A model generated the notes under the pieces. The model was not told the origin of the DNA. It searched no databases and saw only the letters and a program-made list of their open reading frames with translations. Positions 53,521 through 62,745 of a DNA stretch of 64,000 nt are shown piece after piece. Position numbers and translations under genes: made by a program. Numbering within the stretch: position 1 is the stretch's first letter; every line of letters begins with the position of its first letter. The stretch spans positions 62,001 through 126,000 of the forward strand of contig JARFXP010000004.1 in the NCBI GenBank assembly GCA_029194675.1, in the 5' to 3' direction. This DNA comes from Nitrospira sp. (GTDB lineage: Bacteria > Nitrospirota > Nitrospiria > Nitrospirales > Nitrospiraceae).

Positions 53521-56500
53521 GCTTCTGTAGGCGCAGCATCTTCAGCGTTTTTGGTTCGGCCGCGCGATGGGCTCTCCACCAAGTCGGAGCATGTTCTCGC
53601 CGACAGACCACACGAAAGTCACATCCGTCGCAATAGCCGTCCGGAAGAATAAAAAATCGTCCGGCATGGATGCCGTCCACCAACGTTCTGATCGTGTTCT
53701 GGATGACTGTGCCGGTATCGGATGACCATGACACCGCCTCAAACGTCGAGCGACTGATCGTTGTTGACCACCGAGGAGCGAGAAACAGAAACTGCACCTG
53801 GCTCGGTGTGGGCTGTCCGGGAACGGTGAGCCAACTATAGAGTGGTGGTTGCAGCCGATACCCACGGACCGCGGACTGAGCCAGATTGCGGTCCTCCGGT
53901 TTCATGGATGAGCCGACCTTGAACTTGTAATCGACCACGCGTAATGCGCCGGTGGTCCGATTCCGATCGAGCCGATCGACGCGACCACGGATCTTCAATA
54001 ATCCCTCATCGATGATGCCGGGAACCGTTCCTTCTCCGTCCGCTTCAAATGCGACAGGTGAGTACGGGTGTTCGAGCTGTTCCGTTTCATCCGCCTCCAC
54101 CGCCGCAATCACCAGCGTCCTAATCAGTTCTTTCGCCAATTCCCACAGCAGATAATGGCCAGTCCGATGTCGTGCCCCCACGTCTGCCGTCGCCTGTTCC
54201 ACCGCCGCAAGGATCGTCTGTTGCACCAGGCTGTCCGCCACCGGTGCGGTCGGCCACCCGACCTGCACCAGCTGTTCATAGACACGGCGTAATGCAGCGT
54301 GGCAAAGCGTACCGACCAACGCCACCTCCGGTTCCTGTTCGAGCGCAACGCGACTCGGCTCGAGTCGCAGCACATCGGCAGCGAAATATTGAAAGGGACA
54401 GCGCGCATACCGTTCGAGCGGCGTCGGGGAGAGGCCCCGTTCGACAACTCGCGTCCAATGGGACTCGACCATCCCTGTTATTCCATCGAAGAGATTCAGC
54501 ATTGCGCCCTCCTCTTCGATTCGATCGAGCGCCGATGCCGCATGGCGGAAGGTGTCCGCGTCACGCCCGAGCGCCTGTACCAGATCGGTCGGGTCTTGCC
54601 CATTGATCACCAACCACTGACTCAGCTCAGCCGGCGGCAGGAACAGTTTGATCGTCGGCCGCTGCAACACCCGATCCGTCAGGCGACGAGGCACTACATC
54701 TATCGGTTGCTCATCCTGGCCGAACCGACGGCGAGCTTCTCCGAGATAGGGAGAGACGGCCAGCATGCGCCCCGATTCATCGGCCCGTTGATAGGATAGG
54801 TACAGACGCTGGGAGGCAGCCTGACAACACAGGTGGAAGAGCAAGGCCTCTTCTCCATACGCGATCAATTTTTCGTCGATCTTAAATCCGAGCGTGGCGT
54901 CGAGCACCAGCCGATGGCAATCACGCAGAAATGCGTCCTCTCGGATAAAACGCGGAAAGACTTTTTCGTTCAGGCCGAGGACGAATAGGGCTTGGAACGG
55001 CACCCCGCGAGCCGCCATGACGTCACACACCATCACCCCCTGTGGTGAGCCATCCTGCAAAGACCTCGTCGTCCGCTCGAAGGTATGCGTCAGCAATTCG
55101 ACAAATTCGGCCCAAGTGAGCTCCTCATTGAGCGACTCCAATTCCATAAGGCTGCCCCAAATACGATCGATGGCCTCCCACGTCACGGCCTGGCGAGCAA
55201 GCTGCACAGCTTCGGTGGTCGATTCCACTGACTCAGGCCGACGCAGACGCCGATCAACGAGAGCCCGACAAGCCGTGACCATCCGGCCGATCGGGCCTCG
55301 TGATGGAAGGGCCGAGCAGTCCTGTGCGAGCTGTGAGACCACCTGCCACAGTAAACTGATCACCTCCGGCGCAATAGCCGTAGAATCAACGAGACTCTCC
55401 TCGCCTTCCAGCATCAGTGAAGCTTGACTCGCCTGCTCCAACCGTTTCCACTCCTCGACTCCGTGAGTGATGTGTAGGGCTTGAACGAGCAGCTTCCACT
55501 GCTCGGGCCGGTATGACTCCGACAGCTCGTCATGCAAATCCGTGACGTAGAGCGGAGACGTCACAACATCGAGGACCGACGCGCGATACAAATCGTTCAA
55601 CGGCAGGGAAGCCAGCTGCAACACGACCTTGCAGATCGGTTCTTGAATCAACGGCTGCGACGCAGTCGTCCGAAAGGGGATGCGATGGCGATCGAAGATC
55701 GATTGGAGATGCAGGCTATAGAGATCGAGCGTCCTGGCGGTGACGCCGATTTCGTCGAATCGATAGCCGTTTGTTTCGACAAGATCGAGAATCATGCGGC
55801 AGGCTGCGGCCAATTCCTCTTCTGCCCCGATTACGCTCCGAATGGTGAGCTGGACGGGATGTTCGGCCACCGTAGAGGATTCCTGTTCCAATCGGATCAT
55901 CGCCTCGTCCGACCTCACCAACGGCTGGATGTAACGATCGAAAAACCGTCGGGCGAATCCACAGACCGGAACATCCTCCAGCGGAAAGAACAATGTCGTG
56001 TCCTTCGCTCGGCTGATAGTTTCAAAGAGAGACAGCTGCACCTGAGTCAGATCGTAGAACCCGTAATAGAACACTTCCTTCAATGGTTGGAGGAACGTAG
56101 CCGTCGAGACAACGGGGATGAGCGAGTCAGCCAGATCCTCCTGCGTTCCGACCCCGAGCGTCTTGCCCGCTTCCCTCACCGCCGCGTAGAGTGAAATGAG
56201 CGCGCCGAGCCACTCTCGGTCCTCTTCTTCGAAGTACCCTTCACGGAGGCCTTGCAGCGCTTGGGCTGGATCGACATCGGCATCCTTCAAATCGCGTATC
56301 GTCGCCCAGAGTGCGCCCCATGTCCCTGAGGATTGTCTGAGCCGTTGTAAAGGACCCTGGCTGGAGAGCTTGCTGCGAACAATGTGGCGGACCAATTGTT
56401 CGAAGAACAGCTCGTCCACGATCCGCGGCAGCGGGTGGGCAGGAGGTACCTCTCCAGCCAGTCGCAGAGCCAATTGATGGAAGGTCAAGACCTGAAGGTT

Positions 56501-56677
56501 CAGGAGCGACAGCCGGTGCTCGACAGCGAGAAGGGTGCGAATTCGATCGACTAATGGCTTGGATGGAACGAAAATCGCGATGGGCGCAAGGGGATCGCTT
56601 GCTTTGATACGCGTGAGACGCTCGACCAGAGCGGATTCTAGATCAGGATGAAACCGACCGGTCACGACCCGCAACAT
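53507..56677 (-). CDS. addB: AddB-like nuclease subunit
   Basis: The 1056-residue protein has an inactivated helicase-like N-terminal half (F-V-P-S-K-P-L, no Walker A) and a PD-(D/E)xK nuclease at the C-terminus: G-R-V-D-R-L-D and V-V-D-Y-K-F-K. Four Cys likely hold an iron-sulfur cluster, one in Y-A-R-C-P-F-Q-Y-F and three in C-D-G-C-D-F-R-V-V-C. It pairs with the overlapping addA for end resection. Confidence 0.88.
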   Translation of the reverse strand: MLRVVTGRFHPDLESALVERLTRIKASDPLAPIAIFVPSKPLVDRIRTLLAVEHRLSLLNLQVLTFHQLALRLAGEVPPAHPLPRIVDELFFEQLVRHIVRSKLSSQGPLQRLRQSSGTWGALWATIRDLKDADVDPAQALQGLREGYFEEEDREWLGALISLYAAVREAGKTLGVGTQEDLADSLIPVVSTATFLQPLKEVFYYGFYDLTQVQLSLFETISRAKDTTLFFPLEDVPVCGFARRFFDRYIQPLVRSDEAMIRLEQESSTVAEHPVQLTIRSVIGAEEELAAACRMILDLVETNGYRFDEIGVTARTLDLYSLHLQSIFDRHRIPFRTTASQPLIQEPICKVVLQLASLPLNDLYRASVLDVVTSPLYVTDLHDELSESYRPEQWKLLVQALHITHGVEEWKRLEQASQASLMLEGEESLVDSTAIAPEVISLLWQVVSQLAQDCSALPSRGPIGRMVTACRALVDRRLRRPESVESTTEAVQLARQAVTWEAIDRIWGSLMELESLNEELTWAEFVELLTHTFERTTRSLQDGSPQGVMVCDVMAARGVPFQALFVLGLNEKVFPRFIREDAFLRDCHRLVLDATLGFKIDEKLIAYGEEALLFHLCCQAASQRLYLSYQRADESGRMLAVSPYLGEARRRFGQDEQPIDVVPRRLTDRVLQRPTIKLFLPPAELSQWLVINGQDPTDLVQALGRDADTFRHAASALDRIEEEGAMLNLFDGITGMVESHWTRVVERGLSPTPLERYARCPFQYFAADVLRLEPSRVALEQEPEVALVGTLCHAALRRVYEQLVQVGWPTAPVADSLVQQTILAAVEQATADVGARHRTGHYLLWELAKELIRTLVIAAVEADETEQLEHPYSPVAFEADGEGTVPGIIDEGLLKIRGRVDRLDRNRTTGALRVVDYKFKVGSSMKPEDRNLAQSAVRGYRLQPPLYSWLTVPGQPTPSQVQFLFLAPRWSTTISRSTFEAVSWSSDTGTVIQNTIRTLVDGIHAGRFFILPDGYCDGCDFRVVCRREHAPTWWRAHRAAEPKTLKMLRLQKHADE

Positions 56678-56693
56678 GGCGAGTCATTGTACG

Positions 56694-56849
56694 CTACCCC
56701 GTCTCCGGTCCCAAGAGCTCTCCGTTGCAGTCCACACAGGCCCAATCGCCATCGATAAAAGACATGGGATCGCCGCAGATTGGACAGTCGGGTGGAGGAC
56801 CCTTGTCAAGAAGTGGAAGATCAGGTAGCTCGATATCGTCTTCGTCCAT
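56694..56849 (-). CDS. 51-residue zinc-ribbon protein
   Basis: ATG 56849 to TAG 56694 encodes an acidic start (M-D-E-D-D-I-E-L-P-D-L-P) and a ribbon C-P-I-C-G-D-P-M...W-A-C-V-D-C-N-G-E, i.e. two CxxC pairs separated by 14 residues. It lies 6 bp after the thioredoxin-like gene and 16 bp before the addB start, in the same operon. Function unknown; a zinc-binding adaptor is plausible. Confidence 0.75.
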   Translation of the reverse strand: MDEDDIELPDLPLLDKGPPPDCPICGDPMSFIDGDWACVDCNGELLGPETG

Positions 56850-56855
56850 GACTTG

Positions 56856-57122
56856 TCAGCCTTCCCGCTGTTTAATCTTCAATTGAATGGCCTTCTCAGC
56901 GCTCTCGCGGCTCGGCACCCCGACGAAGGTCAATCGTCCATCGATAATCGTTGCAGGGACTGCTCTGACGGAATGGCGGTCGGCCAGTTCCTGACCGTCT
57001 TTCGTCGTAATATCAACTTCCCGATAGGAGAAGCTGTATTTAACCCTCAGCTGCTTCCACAGGCTCTTGGCAGAGGGACAGGCTCCACAACTGGGCGACA
57101 CGAGTAACGTGATGTTCGGCAT
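56856..57122 (-). CDS. Thioredoxin-fold protein
   Basis: The 88-residue protein M-P-N-I-T-L-L-V-S-P-S-C-G-A-C-P-S-A-K has the redox motif C-G-A-C, the cis-Pro loop V-R-A-V-P-A-T-I, and I-D-G-R-L-T-F-V-G-V. This is a minimal glutaredoxin/thioredoxin-like fold. First gene of the operon with the zinc ribbon and addBA. It may keep the cluster or zinc cysteines reduced (inference). Confidence 0.82.
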   Translation of the reverse strand: MPNITLLVSPSCGACPSAKSLWKQLRVKYSFSYREVDITTKDGQELADRHSVRAVPATIIDGRLTFVGVPSRESAEKAIQLKIKQREG

Positions 57123-57262
57123 GGTGCTCCCCGAAACAGTGTCCTAATGTTTGTGATGTTCGGATCTTAGCACCGGGTAAAAAGCCTGCGCAAGGACGCA
57201 GCTCCAATCGCCGAGTTGCGTCAATATATGATTCAAGGTGGAAAGGTTTGGAAGGGAGGCGT

Positions 57263-58255
57263 ATGGTATGGACGTCAACCATGACAAATCGCATCTCGTA
57301 TACACTCCCGTGGCTGGCCGCCATGCTGCTGCTCTGTAATCCGGCAGCTCACGCTGAGGAAGGCCGAGGTGATTCACCCGCACTGCGTGTATTGACCTAC
57401 AACCTGCTGCACGATGGACCATGGTCTGGATTTTTCGAGAGCGGCACTCATCTCGCCGAACGACTCGACATGACAATCCAGGAACTGCAGCGGTTGCAAC
57501 CTGACGTGATCGCCCTTCAAGAAGCGTCAGACAGTCGGAAGCATGGCAACGTGCCTCAACGGATCGCCGATGCGCTTGGGTATCAGATGGTGTTCGCTCC
57601 TGCGACCGAGCATATCTTCGGAATCGGCCCATTGGATCGGCTGATCACAGCAGCCATCGGCTTCAGGGAGGGACCGGCCATTTTGAGCCGATATCCGATC
57701 GTCGCCTCAGAGGTCTACGACCTACCCCGCTGCCAACATCGCCTGGACCCTCGCATTCTACTGCAGGCTGAGATCAATACACCGAACGGACCGGTCCAGG
57801 TCTTTTCCGCCCATACGTCGAAGGGAGACGAATGCCAGCTCCAGCGAGTCGGAGAGTTGTTCCGTGAACATCGAGGAAAGGGCCAAGCCATCCTCATGGG
57901 CGACTTGAATGCGGGAGAACAATCTCCTGTCCTCACCGGATGGCAGAAAGACGCTGGTTTCATCGATGTCTTCCGGGTCGCGAATCCGGGAATATCCGGA
58001 GGGACTGTCTGGCAGGACATCTACGTCGAATGGCCCACCGCCGATCGCCGCGTTGATTTCATTTTCCTGTTTGATGGAAACAACGATAAACATCCGGTCG
58101 TGCGCTCAAGCCGTCTGGCATTTGACCAGCCCGGTCGTCTCCCGAACGGCGACGCACTCTGGCCATCCGACCATCGCGGCGTGTTGGCAGAGATCGACTT
58201 GGCATCTGCTGATTCTCCAAGGATAAGTCGGCTACCCAACACCGGCACTCGTTGA
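57263..58255 (+). CDS. Exported endonuclease/exonuclease/phosphatase-family protein
   Basis: The 330-residue protein starts at ATG 57263 (GGGAGG three bases upstream; 57281 is an alternative). A signal peptide ends near A-A-H-A-E. The EEP fold shows L-T-Y-N-L-L, D-V-I-A-L-Q-E-A-S, G-D-L-N-A-G, and W-P-S-D-H-R-G-V-L-A with the final catalytic Asp-His. These enzymes cut phosphodiesters or remove phosphates from lipids, sugars or nucleic acids. Periplasmic. Substrate unknown. Confidence 0.82.
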   Translation: MVWTSTMTNRISYTLPWLAAMLLLCNPAAHAEEGRGDSPALRVLTYNLLHDGPWSGFFESGTHLAERLDMTIQELQRLQPDVIALQEASDSRKHGNVPQRIADALGYQMVFAPATEHIFGIGPLDRLITAAIGFREGPAILSRYPIVASEVYDLPRCQHRLDPRILLQAEINTPNGPVQVFSAHTSKGDECQLQRVGELFREHRGKGQAILMGDLNAGEQSPVLTGWQKDAGFIDVFRVANPGISGGTVWQDIYVEWPTADRRVDFIFLFDGNNDKHPVVRSSRLAFDQPGRLPNGDALWPSDHRGVLAEIDLASADSPRISRLPNTGTR

Positions 58256-58295
58256 AAAGGGTTCCAAACCCACACCTTCTTGCCATTGCACGGTT

Positions 58296-58309
58296 CAAGA
58301 TCCGACCCT
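58296..58309 (-). repeat. Solo RAYT-type terminal motif
   Basis: CAAGATCCGACCCT, one to two bases different from the RAYT element ends at 1776 and 8876. It lies between the EEP gene and the TPR gene. Confidence 0.45.
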
Positions 58310-58397
58310 CAATCTGCTTCTCGTGTACATGCTCTGCCTTTGAGACAGGCGGCGGCGCGCGCTTGATCTCTCCCTCGAACAGGCGCATCTTTCAGCT

Positions 58398-59372
58398 ATG
58401 CACGCATCGGGCGCGGGACCGGCCGCCTTGCTGGCATTTCTTCTTCCATTCTTGCCAAGTGCCGACTGGTCTCTGCTACAGCTCAATTTGTCTCAGCGCG
58501 TATCCACGGACCACACACTCAGCGGCGAGGAACTGCTCCGAATCGGCGAGACGCACGAGTTTCAGCAGCACCTTCCTGAAACGCTCACGTACTACCAGCT
58601 TGCCTTGTCGAGCTTCCGTGAAAAGAAACAGACGCGAGGCATTGCCGTCGCATTGGTGAAGATCGCTCGAGTCTACGAACTCCAAGGAAAATTCCGAGAT
58701 GCCGACGTTGCGTTGCAAGAAGCCGTTCCCATTCTGGCTCAGTCCTCCGATCGACTCACCCATGCACGGGCTCTTTTGGTGACGGGGCGCGTCTCAGCTC
58801 GATTGGGATATCTGGAGGAGGCGCGGACGTCGCTCAGTCGAGCCGTCACATTGTTTGATCGCGCCAAAGACCAGGCTGGGCGGAATGAGGCACTGATTCA
58901 ATTGGGGCTGCTGCAAGTGGGTGACGGATCGAGCGAGCCAGGCCTGTCGGCGCTGCAGCAGGTCCGGCAGCAGGCAGCCGCGCGCCGGGATCGCCGGCAG
59001 GAACTGGCCGCTGTCCTGGCGCTGGGAACGGCCTCGTGGCTGTTGGACCGAGCCACCGAAGCGCGCCGGTATTACGAAGAGGGACTGCAGCTTGCCGAAC
59101 AGGAGCGGGACACTCAGGTCGGAGCCGTGCTTCGACTCCGGCTGGCTTATCTCTATGCGGAAAATGACCGGCTAACCGACGCTGTCGAGACAGCGAAGCG
59201 CGCGATCATTCTCTCTCAAACTCTGCGTGATGCCGCTGTGGAAGCGGCGGCGTTGTCACTGCTGTGCCACCTCTACCGGAAGACGGGAGAACCTGCTCAA
59301 GCGGATGAGGCCGAGCAGCGTGCGCTGTTGCTCTACAGCCACCGCCAAATCCTCGTCCATGGCGGCCGGTAG
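58398..59372 (+). CDS. Tetratricopeptide-repeat protein
   Basis: The 324-residue protein has a short hydrophobic N-terminus (A-A-L-L-A-F-L-L-P-F-L-P), probably an export signal. It then has about seven TPR-like helical pairs, for example G-I-A-V-A-L-V-K-I-A-R-V-Y-E-L-Q-G-K-F and E-A-A-A-L-S-L-L-C-H-L-Y-R-K-T-G. TPR arrays act as protein interaction scaffolds. No partner can be named. Confidence 0.8.
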   Translation: MHASGAGPAALLAFLLPFLPSADWSLLQLNLSQRVSTDHTLSGEELLRIGETHEFQQHLPETLTYYQLALSSFREKKQTRGIAVALVKIARVYELQGKFRDADVALQEAVPILAQSSDRLTHARALLVTGRVSARLGYLEEARTSLSRAVTLFDRAKDQAGRNEALIQLGLLQVGDGSSEPGLSALQQVRQQAAARRDRRQELAAVLALGTASWLLDRATEARRYYEEGLQLAEQERDTQVGAVLRLRLAYLYAENDRLTDAVETAKRAIILSQTLRDAAVEAAALSLLCHLYRKTGEPAQADEAEQRALLLYSHRQILVHGGR

Positions 59373-59606
59373 CGATACGCCACCCGCTTCCGTTCACCTT
59401 TCGCTTCTTCCCTTGAACATCCCTGAGATAGTACTGCTCAGCCGCGACAAATTCTCGTAGATCTTTCTGCACCGGCGCATTGGTCACACGACTTCGCCAA
59501 AAGATACCGAGCACCACCTTGATTTCCTCTGTATCGAAGCAAGAGCTGATGAGGTTTCATTTTGTTCAGCGCATCGGACCCGTTGTTCGATACGATGGCC
59601 GTGCAT
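59373..59606. other. Spacer with unassigned open frame
   Basis: A minus-strand frame around 59400-59517 (V-L-G-I-F-W-R-S-R-V-T-N-A-P-V-Q-K-D-L-R) overlaps the TPR gene's tail and matches no family I know. It may be a relic. Confidence 0.3.
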
Positions 59607-59610
59607 AGAT

Positions 59611-59624
59611 CAAGCTCCGACCCT
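59611..59624 (-). repeat. RAYT-type motif at an acetyltransferase truncation point
   Basis: CAAGCTCCGACCCT matches the RAYT terminal motif at 12 of 14 positions compared with CAAGATCCGACCCT-type copies. It sits at the exact point where the maltose acetyltransferase homology stops. Confidence 0.5.
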
Positions 59625-59815
59625 ACTATTTGCCTCGCGACCGCCCCCAAGAACTCGCGCAACAGAGCGTTGTGAAGGATGGGATCACCGTCGCAGATCG
59701 CATTGTAGCGGGCAAGTATTGTTTTCACACGGCGGCGGTTCGCCACCAGCTCCTCGTCTGCCGAGCGATAGAGTTCCCCTGCCAGCACTTTGTCTTTTTC
59801 GCTCTGAGTGGCCAT
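59625..59815 (-). pseudogene. Maltose O-acetyltransferase N-terminal stub
   Basis: From ATG 59815, M-A-T-Q-S-E-K-D-K-V-L-A-G-E-L-Y-R-S-A-D-E-E-L and R-R-R-V-K-T-I-L-A-R-Y-N-A match the maltose acetyltransferase (Mac) N-terminal domain. The match runs to L-L-R-E-F-L-G-A-V-A. The hexapeptide-repeat catalytic domain is absent. The frame runs on into unrelated sequence through the RAYT-type motif. Confidence 0.7.
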
Positions 59816-59884
59816 AGAAGCTGGCTCATGGTGACCGATTTGGCCAAACCGCCGCGCCGCCTTAGTTTGGCGACGCGGCGCAAT

Positions 59885-60751
59885 TCAGTGAGCGACCTGT
59901 CCGAAACGGCCGCGGTTAAAGTCGTCGATCGCTTGGCGGATTTCCGCCTCGCTGTTCATGACGAAGGGACCCTGGCCGACAACTGGCTCTTGGATCGGTT
60001 CTCCCGTCAACACCAGCAATGTGCTGTCGCCATCGGCATGAATCTTGACCTGGGAACCCTCACGCTCGAAGCGGATGACCTCCGCCTCCCCGGCCTGTTC
60101 GCTGCCATTGACCGTCACATGGCCGGACAGCGCTGCAATCATCGCAGTATGGCCCTCAGGCATGTCGAGGGTGATGTCGGCCTCTCGGTTGAGCCGCACA
60201 TCCCAGACATTCACTGGGCTGAATGTACGCGCCGGGCCGCCTGTATCTGCGAACTTGCCCGCGATGACACGCACTCGACCAACGCCCTGGTCGAGATCGA
60301 CAACCGGAATGTCGGCGTCGGTAATCGACTGATACCCGGGTGACGTCATTTTGTCCTTTGCCGGCAAGTTCACCCACAACTGGACCATCCGGAATGGACC
60401 ACCGGTCTTGGTGAAGGCCTGGGAATGAAACTCCTCATGAATGATGCCGCCTGCAGCCGTCATCCACTGCACGTCGCCAGGGCCGATCGTGCCACCTGCA
60501 CCTGTCGAGTCACGATGTGACACCTCGCCGTCGTACACAATGGTGACGGTCTCAAAGCCGCGATGGGGGTGCTCCCCGACACCGCGCGGGCTGTTTGCCG
60601 GGTCAAAGGTGTGGGGTCCGGCATAATCAAAGAGTAGAAACGGGCTGATAGCCTGCGCATCGCTGCCGTAGAAGAAGAGCGAGCGGACAGGGAAACCGTC
60701 GCCGACCCAGTGGCGGCCATTGGCACGCATGACCTGTGCGATCTTCTTCAT
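59885..60751 (-). CDS. Pirin-family protein
   Basis: From ATG 60751 (after TTGGAGGTATC) the protein has 288 residues. The double cupin shows H-P-H-R-G-F-E-T-V-T, G-D-V-Q-W-M-T-A-A-G-G-I-I-H-E-E, metal ligands in His/His/His/Glu positions, and F-R-M-V-Q-L-W-V-N-L-P. The C-terminal pirin domain is complete. Family members are metal-binding regulators or quercetin 2,3-dioxygenases. Confidence 0.9.
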   Translation of the reverse strand: MKKIAQVMRANGRHWVGDGFPVRSLFFYGSDAQAISPFLLFDYAGPHTFDPANSPRGVGEHPHRGFETVTIVYDGEVSHRDSTGAGGTIGPGDVQWMTAAGGIIHEEFHSQAFTKTGGPFRMVQLWVNLPAKDKMTSPGYQSITDADIPVVDLDQGVGRVRVIAGKFADTGGPARTFSPVNVWDVRLNREADITLDMPEGHTAMIAALSGHVTVNGSEQAGEAEVIRFEREGSQVKIHADGDSTLLVLTGEPIQEPVVGQGPFVMNSEAEIRQAIDDFNRGRFGQVAH

Positions 60752-60954
60752 TTTGATACCTCCAATTTTTATATGTCGAAATGTAAACGCGCGCCGCGAG
60801 AGCATTCTCCGACGCGCCTGTGTAAAATACTAAGCACGGTACACACACTTCTCAAGTACGGTCCTCGAGGATACTGATCGACATAGGTAAGCCCTCGCGG
60901 GCTGTCCCTGTCACACCACCGTGCGTACGGGTCCGTACACGGCGGTTCGGCTGG

Positions 60955-62328
60955 TTATCTGCATACCATTGCGTCCAATCGAGGCAGACCAAGTGCGTTG
61001 AAGTACGTCGTGGGCAACGCGACTTGGGCGGCTCTGCTGTGGCTGAGTCGCCAAGGGCCATGACTGCTCATCGCCGTCGACACGGCTTCGTTGCCGTGGG
61101 CTCCTCGACGGTTCAATTCTGCGATCCGGCGACGTGGGGTTTTCCACTGTTTCCAGAGCACACACCGCAACCGCCGTCTGATCCATGAGTCGAGGTTTTG
61201 AAGGACGGAGCGTGTCTGGCAGAACCCAAAGTACCCGCCCCATCCGTTCAGATAGGACGCGAGGTGCTCCACCACCTGCTCCAAACTCCGCCCTCGGTTC
61301 CGATTCGTCAATGTCCGAACCCGCTTCTTGAAGCGAACCAGCGCGTGAGGCGCGATCCTCCGCTTGATCTCCGGTCCACTCGTGAAGCTGAATCCCAGAA
61401 ATGGCCGCTCCTTGGGCTGAGCAACCGCGCTCTTCACCCGGTTCACGGTGAGCTTGAGTCGCTGTTCGATGAAGGTGGTGAGACTCTCCATCACACGCGG
61501 CCCCGCTCGCTTGCTTTTGACGTAGATATTCGCGTCATCGGCGTATCTGACAAAGCGATGGCCACGCTGCTCCAGCTCCCGATCCAGAGCATCCAGCACA
61601 ATATTGCTCAGCAACGGAGAGAGCGGCCCCCCTTGCGGGGTCCCCTCCTCCGTGGGACTGACGAGCCCGTGTTCCATGACACCCGCGTTGAGATAGGCCC
61701 GGATCAGTATCAACACCCGCTTGTCGGCCACCCGCGTGGCGATTCGGCTCATCAATCGATCGTGGTGGACCCGGTCAAAGAATTTCTCCAGGTCGATGTC
61801 CACGACCGTGCCGTATCCCTCCGCAATATACTGCTGCGCTTGAGCGACCGCCTGCTGCGCCGACCGTCCCGGCCTGAACCCGTAGCTGTGCTCGGAAAAC
61901 GTTGGATCCCACTTCCGTTGCAGGACCTGCAAGACCAATTGCTGGACAAAGCGATCCACGACCGTGGGGATGCCCAGCGTTCTCACCCCTCCATCCGGTT
62001 TGGGAATCTCGACCCGTTTCACCGGTTTCGGTCGGTAGCGGCCCTCCAGAAGGGCCTGCTTGATCGTCCCCCAGTGCCTGGAAAGATAATCTCCCAGGGC
62101 GGCCACGGTCATCCCGTCAACTCCCGGACTGCCGTGGTTTCGTCGGACCTGCCTTAAGGCCCGCGTCACATTCTCCTCATGGACCATCTCCTCCATCACA
62201 CGCTCAGTACACAACGGACGTTCGGTTCCGTGTCCCGCGTTCGGTGATTCAGCCCTTGACTGGCCGGGCCGTGGGGCTTCACCCGTTGTCCCAACCATGA
62301 AGGCCAACTGAAGTTGGTGTTCTGCCAT
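60955..62328 (-). CDS. ltrA: Group II intron reverse transcriptase/maturase
   Basis: The 457-residue protein has the RT core: I-P-K-P-D-G-G-V-R-T-L-G-I-P, F-S-E-H-S-Y-G-F-R-P-G-R-S-A, G-T-P-Q-G-G-P-L-S-P-L-L-S-N-I and the catalytic V-R-Y-A-D-D. The maturase X region (~370-430) follows. There is no H-N-H endonuclease at the C-terminus. It reverse transcribes the intron RNA and assists its splicing. The ORF is intact. Confidence 0.93.
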   Translation of the reverse strand: MAEHQLQLAFMVGTTGEAPRPGQSRAESPNAGHGTERPLCTERVMEEMVHEENVTRALRQVRRNHGSPGVDGMTVAALGDYLSRHWGTIKQALLEGRYRPKPVKRVEIPKPDGGVRTLGIPTVVDRFVQQLVLQVLQRKWDPTFSEHSYGFRPGRSAQQAVAQAQQYIAEGYGTVVDIDLEKFFDRVHHDRLMSRIATRVADKRVLILIRAYLNAGVMEHGLVSPTEEGTPQGGPLSPLLSNIVLDALDRELEQRGHRFVRYADDANIYVKSKRAGPRVMESLTTFIEQRLKLTVNRVKSAVAQPKERPFLGFSFTSGPEIKRRIAPHALVRFKKRVRTLTNRNRGRSLEQVVEHLASYLNGWGGYFGFCQTRSVLQNLDSWIRRRLRCVLWKQWKTPRRRIAELNRRGAHGNEAVSTAMSSHGPWRLSHSRAAQVALPTTYFNALGLPRLDAMVCR

Positions 62329-62745
62329 GCTTCACCGAATAGGTCGCACGCCCTACTGGTCTCTCCCTTACACCCTCGGTTGAGGGAGCCGTTCCGGCCT
62401 TCGAGGCCTTCGCCCCTACTATGCCGTCTGCTGACTTCTGTGTCGCGCTCAAGAGTCTCTCGACTCCTTCAGTCTCGCTGCCGAGACACGGCACAGATCT
62501 CCCGGGGTCAGTTGAACCGCCTTCCCTGCACCGCCGCCGGATCTACGTCTTACGCCCTTGATGGAACTGGACTTCGCAATCCAGCGTGCTCGTCCGGCGC
62601 TCGCGCCTCGTATCCGGTTCCTGTTCGTCGGCGCGCAGGTTTGCTCCACGCTTCCTTCAGACACGCCCTCACGACCTGTGCCCTTGCGCTTCGCTACCCC
62701 TTCACTGACCCCGGTTGTCAATAGTGGACGCCATGAGTTGCCGCC

